Below, piece by piece: positions 40,098-40,159 of a DNA stretch of 40,159 nucleotides. Origin of the DNA: Streptomyces palmae (lineage in GTDB: Bacteria > Actinomycetota > Actinomycetes > Streptomycetales > Streptomycetaceae); assembly GCF_004684805.1 (NCBI RefSeq), contig NZ_SRID01000018.1, forward strand, positions 1-40,159, read 5' to 3'. The notes under the pieces were generated by a model, which ran no database searches, was not told where the DNA came from, and saw only the letters and a program-made list of their open reading frames with translations. Position 1 is the stretch's first letter. Every line of letters begins with the position of its first letter. The position numbers were made by a program, and so were the translations under genes.

Positions 40098-40159
40098 ACC
40101 TGGCACCGGACGCAGCTCCCAGCACCTGCCCTGGGCCGCCAGGCGGCCCCCCTCGCCCC

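Overview
The window is a piece of a very GC-rich actinobacterial chromosome, almost certainly Streptomyces or a close relative. The evidence is third-position GC bias in every convincing gene, frequent GTG starts, a BldD that matches the S. coelicolor protein almost residue for residue (from memory), the actinobacterial nucleoid protein sIHF, a DUF2637 membrane protein and a GuaB1-type enzyme. The gene order agrees with the conserved core of Streptomyces chromosomes around the pyrimidine operon. No tRNA, rRNA, insertion sequence, prophage or CRISPR array was seen.

Layout. 1-3.2 kb: the 3' part of a P-loop ATPase gene, an M24 aminopeptidase, then efp and nusB, ended by a perfect 21-bp hairpin that also faces bldD. 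3.4-4.0 kb: bldD on the minus strand with two abutting BldD boxes over its own promoter. 4.1-14.5 kb: the UMP pathway, pyrR-pyrB-pyrC-(membrane PH-like gene)-carA-carB-pyrD-pyrF. The pyrR leader holds a convincing PyrR-binding RNA loop whose 3' strand contains the pyrR Shine-Dalgarno sequence. 14.6-25.7 kb: housekeeping genes sIHF, gmk, rpoZ, coaBC, metK, a helicase-dead priA, a minus-strand HTH gene, fmt, rsmB and rpe. Gaps in this stretch carry several kinds of short repeat. 25.8-28.4 kb: a SorC-type regulator and guaB1.

28.6-36.3 kb: a minus-strand DUF2637 membrane protein, an APC amino-acid permease, an Lrp/AsnC regulator, a PRC-barrel/DUF2382 stress protein, then a DavA-like amidase and a DavB-like flavin monooxygenase. 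The permease, the Lrp regulator and DavBA look like an L-lysine uptake and catabolic module (lysine to 5-aminovaleramide to 5-aminovalerate). It has AT-rich or palindromic operator candidates in front of the permease and davA.

36.5-40.1 kb: an accessory-looking right end: DUF5995, a divergent XRE-HTH/repeat regulator in visibly lower-GC DNA, and two small Cys/His-rich proteins of unknown role separated by a strong hairpin.

The most rewarding points for a second look are the PyrR RNA loop with a possible second loop-plus-hairpin before pyrB, the translationally coupled membrane protein inside the pyr operon, the davBA-permease-Lrp module with its operators, the paired 18-bp repeats before metK, the ABAB repeats before rpe, and a group of genes whose -10 boxes sit 6-7 nt before the start codon (probable leaderless mRNAs).
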